Origin: Paracoccaceae bacterium
GTDB lineage: Bacteria > Pseudomonadota > Alphaproteobacteria > Rhodobacterales > Rhodobacteraceae
NCBI GenBank assembly: GCA_015485375.1
Contig: WFTU01000389.1
Coordinates: forward strand, 1 to 8,893
DNA: 8,893 bases
Direction of reading: 5' to 3'
Shown: piece by piece, positions 5,592 to 8,893 of the stretch
Position numbering within the stretch: position 1 is the first letter of the stretch
Layout of the letters: every line of letters starts with the position of its first letter
The notes under the pieces: model-generated
Databases searched by the model: none
What the model saw: the letters and a program-made list of their open reading frames with translations, nothing else
What the model was told of the DNA's origin: nothing
Translations under genes and position numbers: made by a program

Positions 5592-7703
5592 GTGAACCAA
5601 CCGGATGTGGATACGCTGACGCGCGAACAGGCGGCGGCCGAGCTGGAACGGCTCGCCGGAATTCTGGGGAAGGCCGATCTGGCCTATCACCAGAAGGACG
5701 CGCCGTTTATTTCCGATGCGGAATACGATGCACTCAAGCGCCGGAACGCGGCTATCGAGGCGCGGTTTCCCGATCTGAAACGTCCCGACAGCCCTTCGGA
5801 CCGTATCGGCGCACCGGTGGCCTCCGGTTTTGCCAAGGTCCGTCATGCGGTGCCGATGATGTCCCTCGCCAATGTTTTCGACGACGAGGGCGTGTTCGAG
5901 TTCGACACCCGCATCCGCAAGTTTCTCAATATCGCCAGGGACGCGCCGCTGGCCTATACGGCGGAGCCGAAAATCGACGGCTTGTCCCTGTCGCTGCGTT
6001 ACGAGAACGGTCGACTGGTGCAGGCGGCGACGCGCGGGGACGGCGAGGTCGGCGAGGATGTGACCGCCAATGCCCGCACCATTTCCGACATCCCGCAGGT
6101 GCTTTCGGGCGCACCGGAAATTCTGGAGGTGCGCGGCGAGGTCTATATGGCGGATACCGATTTTACCGCCCTCAACGAAAAACAAACTGCAAACGGCCAG
6201 AAACCCTTCGCCAATCCGCGCAATGCCGCCGCCGGTTCACTGCGCCAGCTCGATCCGGAAATCACGCGGAGCCGCCCGCTGAAGTTCTTTGCCTACGCCT
6301 GGGGCGAGTTGTCGGAACCGCTGGCCGATACGCAACTGGACGCCATAAACCGCTTTGCAGAACTTGGTTTTTCCACCAATCCGCTGACAAAACTCTGCAA
6401 CGGTCCGGCGGAACTGCTGGCGCATTACCGGCAGATCGAGGCCGATCGCGCCTTGCTCGGCTATGACATCGACGGGGTGGTTTACAAGGTTAACGATCTG
6501 GCGCTGCAGGAACGACTCGGCTTTCGCACCAACACGCCGCGCTGGGCCATCGCGCATAAATTTCCGGCGGAACTGGCGACAACCCTGCTGGAGGATATCG
6601 AGATTCAGGTCGGGCGCACCGGCGCGCTCTCGCCCGTGGCCCGCCTGAAACCGATCACTGTGGGCGGCGTCGTGGTTTCTAATGCAACGCTGCATAACGA
6701 GGATTACATCGCGGGGCGCGACTCGCACGGCAATCCGATCCGCGACGGCCGCGACATCCGCATCGGCGACTGGGTGATCGTCTACCGCGCCGGTGACGTG
6801 ATCCCGAAAATCAAGGATGTGGTGATCGAGCGCCGCCCGCCCGATGCCGTGCCATACGAGTTTCCGCACAAATGCCCCGTTTGTGGCTCCGACGCCATCC
6901 GCGAGGAGGGCGAAGCGGTGCGTCGCTGTACCGGCGGCATTATCTGCCCCGCGCAACAGGTTGAAAAGCTGAAGCATTTCGTCTCCCGCGCCGCGCTCGA
7001 TATCGACGGGCTGGGGGCGAAACAGGTGGAGGCTTTCTATACCGACGGCTGGATCCGCGAACCGGCCGATATTTTCACGCTGGAGGCGCGCTTCGGCTCC
7101 GGCATGCAGCAGCTGAAAAACCGCGAGGGCTGGGGTGAAAAATCGGCGACGAAACTGTTCAACGCCATCAGAACCGCCAGCAGGGTGCCGCTCAACCGCC
7201 TTATATTCGGCCTCGGCATCCGTCATGTCGGCGAGAGCGCGGCGATGACGCTGGCGCGGTTCTACGGCAGCTGGCAGAATTTCCGCGATGCCATGGAGCA
7301 GGCGCGTGACCACGCGGGACCGGCTTGGGACACCCTGATCGGCATCGACGGCATCGGCGAGGTCGCGGCGGCGACGCTTGTGGATTATTTCCACGAGGAA
7401 AAAACCCGCGCGGCGCTGGACCGGCTGGTGGAACACCTGACCATCGAGAATGTCGAGGCGCCCCGAGTCGAGGGCAGCGCCGTCGCCGGAAAAACCGTGG
7501 TGTTCACCGGCACGCTGGAACAGATGACCCGCGCCGAGGCCAAGGCGCGGGCGGAGGCGCTGGGGGCGAAGGTTTCCGGCTCGGTTTCCGCCAAAACGGA
7601 TATCGTTGTCGCCGGTCCGGGGGCAGGCTCGAAGCGCAAGAAGGCGGAGGAGTTGGGGGTGCAAATCCTGAGCGAATCCGACTGGCTCGACCTTATCGGT
7701 TGA
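5592..7703 (+). CDS. ligA: NAD-dependent DNA ligase LigA
   Basis: Complete 703-residue NAD+-dependent DNA ligase, which seals nicks between Okazaki fragments and after repair using NAD+ as the adenylate donor. Domains in order: Ia (about 1-70, with YHQKDAPFISDAEYD, which binds the NMN part), adenylation domain with catalytic K127 in AEPKIDGLS, OB fold (about 325-410, with GALSPVARLKP and RAGDVIPKI), Cys4 zinc finger (C428, C431, C446, C452), helix-hairpin-helix region (about 460-600, with HFVSRAALDIDGLG and GIRHVGE), and a C-terminal BRCT domain (about 628-703, starting GKTVVFTGTLEQM). Nothing is missing. The start is GTG at 5592, the only reasonable one because the next in-frame ATG is at residue 89 or later; its ribosome site lies in a hairpin. 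It follows ctrA by 54 bp and ends with tandem in-frame stops TGA-TAA. Confidence 0.98.
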   Translation: MNQPDVDTLTREQAAAELERLAGILGKADLAYHQKDAPFISDAEYDALKRRNAAIEARFPDLKRPDSPSDRIGAPVASGFAKVRHAVPMMSLANVFDDEGVFEFDTRIRKFLNIARDAPLAYTAEPKIDGLSLSLRYENGRLVQAATRGDGEVGEDVTANARTISDIPQVLSGAPEILEVRGEVYMADTDFTALNEKQTANGQKPFANPRNAAAGSLRQLDPEITRSRPLKFFAYAWGELSEPLADTQLDAINRFAELGFSTNPLTKLCNGPAELLAHYRQIEADRALLGYDIDGVVYKVNDLALQERLGFRTNTPRWAIAHKFPAELATTLLEDIEIQVGRTGALSPVARLKPITVGGVVVSNATLHNEDYIAGRDSHGNPIRDGRDIRIGDWVIVYRAGDVIPKIKDVVIERRPPDAVPYEFPHKCPVCGSDAIREEGEAVRRCTGGIICPAQQVEKLKHFVSRAALDIDGLGAKQVEAFYTDGWIREPADIFTLEARFGSGMQQLKNREGWGEKSATKLFNAIRTASRVPLNRLIFGLGIRHVGESAAMTLARFYGSWQNFRDAMEQARDHAGPAWDTLIGIDGIGEVAAATLVDYFHEEKTRAALDRLVEHLTIENVEAPRVEGSAVAGKTVVFTGTLEQMTRAEAKARAEALGAKVSGSVSAKTDIVVAGPGAGSKRKKAEELGVQILSESDWLDLIG

Positions 7704-7734
7704 TAAAACCGCCGCCATCGCGTGAAATGCCCGC

Positions 7735-8893
7735 ATGAGCACCACGCGCCCCGAGATTCTGTTTCCGCTATTCGCCGACCTCACGGTTCTGGCCGGAGTC
7801 GGCCCGAAATCGGCGCAGAATTTTGCCAATATGGGCATTACCCGCCCGCGCGATCTGCTGTTCACCCTGCCGCACGGCGTTGTCGATCGCCGCCCGCGCG
7901 ATACGGTCAAGGGTCTGCCGCTGCCCGCCATCGCCACGGTGGAGATCACCGTGACCTCGCACCAGCCGCCCCGTTCGCGCGGCCGCCCGTATCGGGTGAT
8001 GGTCGAGGATGCGAAAACCGGCTTCCAGCTGGTGTTTTTCCACGCCCGCGAGGACTGGATCCGCCGCACGCTTCCCATCGGCGCGCGCCGGATTGTGTCG
8101 GGCAAGGTGGAGCTGTTCGACGGTATGGCGCAGATGACCCATCCCGATCATATCCTGCTGCCGGATGCCCGCAACGAGCTGCCGCCGTTCGAGCCGGTCT
8201 ATCCGCTCACGGCAGGCATTACGCAAAAACAGATTTTCCGCGCGGCGCAATCGGCACTGGAACGCGCACCGGATTTGCCCGAGTGGATCGAGCCGGGCCT
8301 GAAAAAATCCCGCGACTGGCCCGACTGGCAGGCGGCAGTTTTTGCGGCGCACAGCCCGCAGGGGATGCAGGACGTGGCGCCGGAAAACAGTGCGCGCGAG
8401 CGGCTGGCCTATGACGAACTGTTCGCCCATCAGGTGACGCTGGCCATTGCCCGCGCGCAGGTGCGTCGTGCCAAGGGGATCGAAACCCGTGGCGACGGGC
8501 ATCTGCAAAAGCAGGTTCTGGCGGCGCTGCCCTACAAGCCGACCGGCGCGCAGAGCCGTGCCATTGCCGAAATCCATGCCGATATGGCGGGGCCGCTGCG
8601 CATGAACCGGCTGTTGCAGGGCGATGTCGGCTCCGGCAAGACGCTGGTGGCCTTCATGGCGATGCTGGCCGCGGTGGAGGCCGGCGGGCAGGCGGCAATG
8701 ATGGCGCCGACGGAAATTCTGGCGCGCCAGCACCTCGAAGCCTTGCGCCCGCTGGCCGCGGCCGCGGGGGTGTGGTTGGAACTTCTGACCGGTCGCGACA
8801 AGGGCGCGGCGCGGGCGGAGAAACTCGCGGCGCTGGCCAGTGGCGAAATCGCGATCATGGTCGGCACGCATGCACTGTTCCAGAAAGACGTCG
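7735..8893 (+). CDS. recG: ATP-dependent DNA helicase RecG (N-terminal part, cut by window end)
   Basis: First 386 codons of RecG (normally about 690-700 residues), the superfamily 2 helicase that remodels stalled replication forks and recombination intermediates. The frame is open to the last base of the window. Visible parts: an N-terminal segment with GVGPKSAQNFANMGI and RPRDLLFTLPH (20-54); the wedge/OB-fold domain that grips branched DNA (about 55-145, TVEITVTSHQPP through MTHPDHILLP); YPLTAGITQKQI (about 156-167); Walker A GDVGSGKT (296-303); motif Ia MMAPTEILARQHLE (322-335); and motif Ib GTHALFQ (377-383). The DEQHRFG helicase box and the second helicase domain lie beyond the window. 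The start ATG at 7735 is 31 nt after the ligA stop and lacks a good Shine-Dalgarno, so expression may depend on transcription, and perhaps translation, from ligA. Confidence 0.96.
   Translation, partial: MSTTRPEILFPLFADLTVLAGVGPKSAQNFANMGITRPRDLLFTLPHGVVDRRPRDTVKGLPLPAIATVEITVTSHQPPRSRGRPYRVMVEDAKTGFQLVFFHAREDWIRRTLPIGARRIVSGKVELFDGMAQMTHPDHILLPDARNELPPFEPVYPLTAGITQKQIFRAAQSALERAPDLPEWIEPGLKKSRDWPDWQAAVFAAHSPQGMQDVAPENSARERLAYDELFAHQVTLAIARAQVRRAKGIETRGDGHLQKQVLAALPYKPTGAQSRAIAEIHADMAGPLRMNRLLQGDVGSGKTLVAFMAMLAAVEAGGQAAMMAPTEILARQHLEALRPLAAAAGVWLELLTGRDKGAARAEKLAALASGEIAIMVGTHALFQKDV

Noticed and set aside
4842..6185. 447-codon open frame on the - strand opposite ctrA and the start of ligA
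   Set aside because: Shadow of two conserved genes and their intergenic region; no ribosome site or domain supports it.
6237..8105. 622-codon open frame on the - strand across ligA and recG
   Set aside because: It spans two well-identified genes in reverse, is rich in Arg/His/Ala with no recognisable motif, and is explained by GC-rich codon bias.
7722..8414. 230-codon open frame on the + strand starting before recG
   Set aside because: A different frame from the RecG sequence; its translation is Arg/Pro/Ala-rich shadow text, while the RecG frame carries the conserved wedge and Walker A motifs.
7768..8871. 367-codon open frame on the - strand opposite recG
   Set aside because: Antisense shadow of a clear RecG coding frame.

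Overview
This is an ordinary chromosomal stretch of a GC-rich alphaproteobacterium, most likely a member of the Rhodobacterales (Rhodobacter/Roseobacter group). The main pointers are a near-textbook CtrA cell-cycle regulator next to a DUF1153/SciP-type small regulator, and the gene order mnmA / sciP-ctrA-ligA-recG, which I associate from memory with that group. Nearly every base is coding. There is no gene-free stretch over 300 bases, and I saw no mobile element, CRISPR array, tRNA or rRNA.

Left part (1-1829, + strand): a tightly packed three-gene operon holding an HpcH/HpaI-family aldolase, an 86-residue conserved-looking protein of unknown function, and a membrane-anchored alpha/beta hydrolase. 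The first two genes overlap by 11 nt, and the second and third are joined by a TAATG stop/start overlap. This operon meets, stop codon to stop codon with 6 nt of overlap, a second unit on the - strand (4330 down to 1824): mnmA (tRNA 2-thiouridylase) followed through an ATGA overlap by an M20-family metallopeptidase.

Right part (4448-8893, + strand), divergent from mnmA: a SciP-like CtrA inhibitor, then ctrA, ligA (NAD-dependent DNA ligase) and the first 386 codons of recG, which runs off the window. Cell-cycle control (sciP, ctrA) is thus placed beside replication and repair enzymes (ligA, recG).

The most informative non-coding DNA lies in two short intergenic regions. The 117-bp mnmA/sciP gap carries a good sigma70-like promoter for mnmA, with an inverted repeat between its -35 and -10, and a one-mismatch CtrA box on the sciP side. 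The 103-bp sciP/ctrA gap is AT-rich and holds four TTAA half-sites, two one-mismatch CtrA boxes (TTAA-N7-TTAA type) and a 10-bp direct repeat. Together these suggest CtrA autoregulation and CtrA control of its own inhibitor. A small hairpin overlaps the ligA ribosome binding site. I did not find evidence of a wholly new system; the points worth following up are regulatory details and the unknown 86-aa gene.
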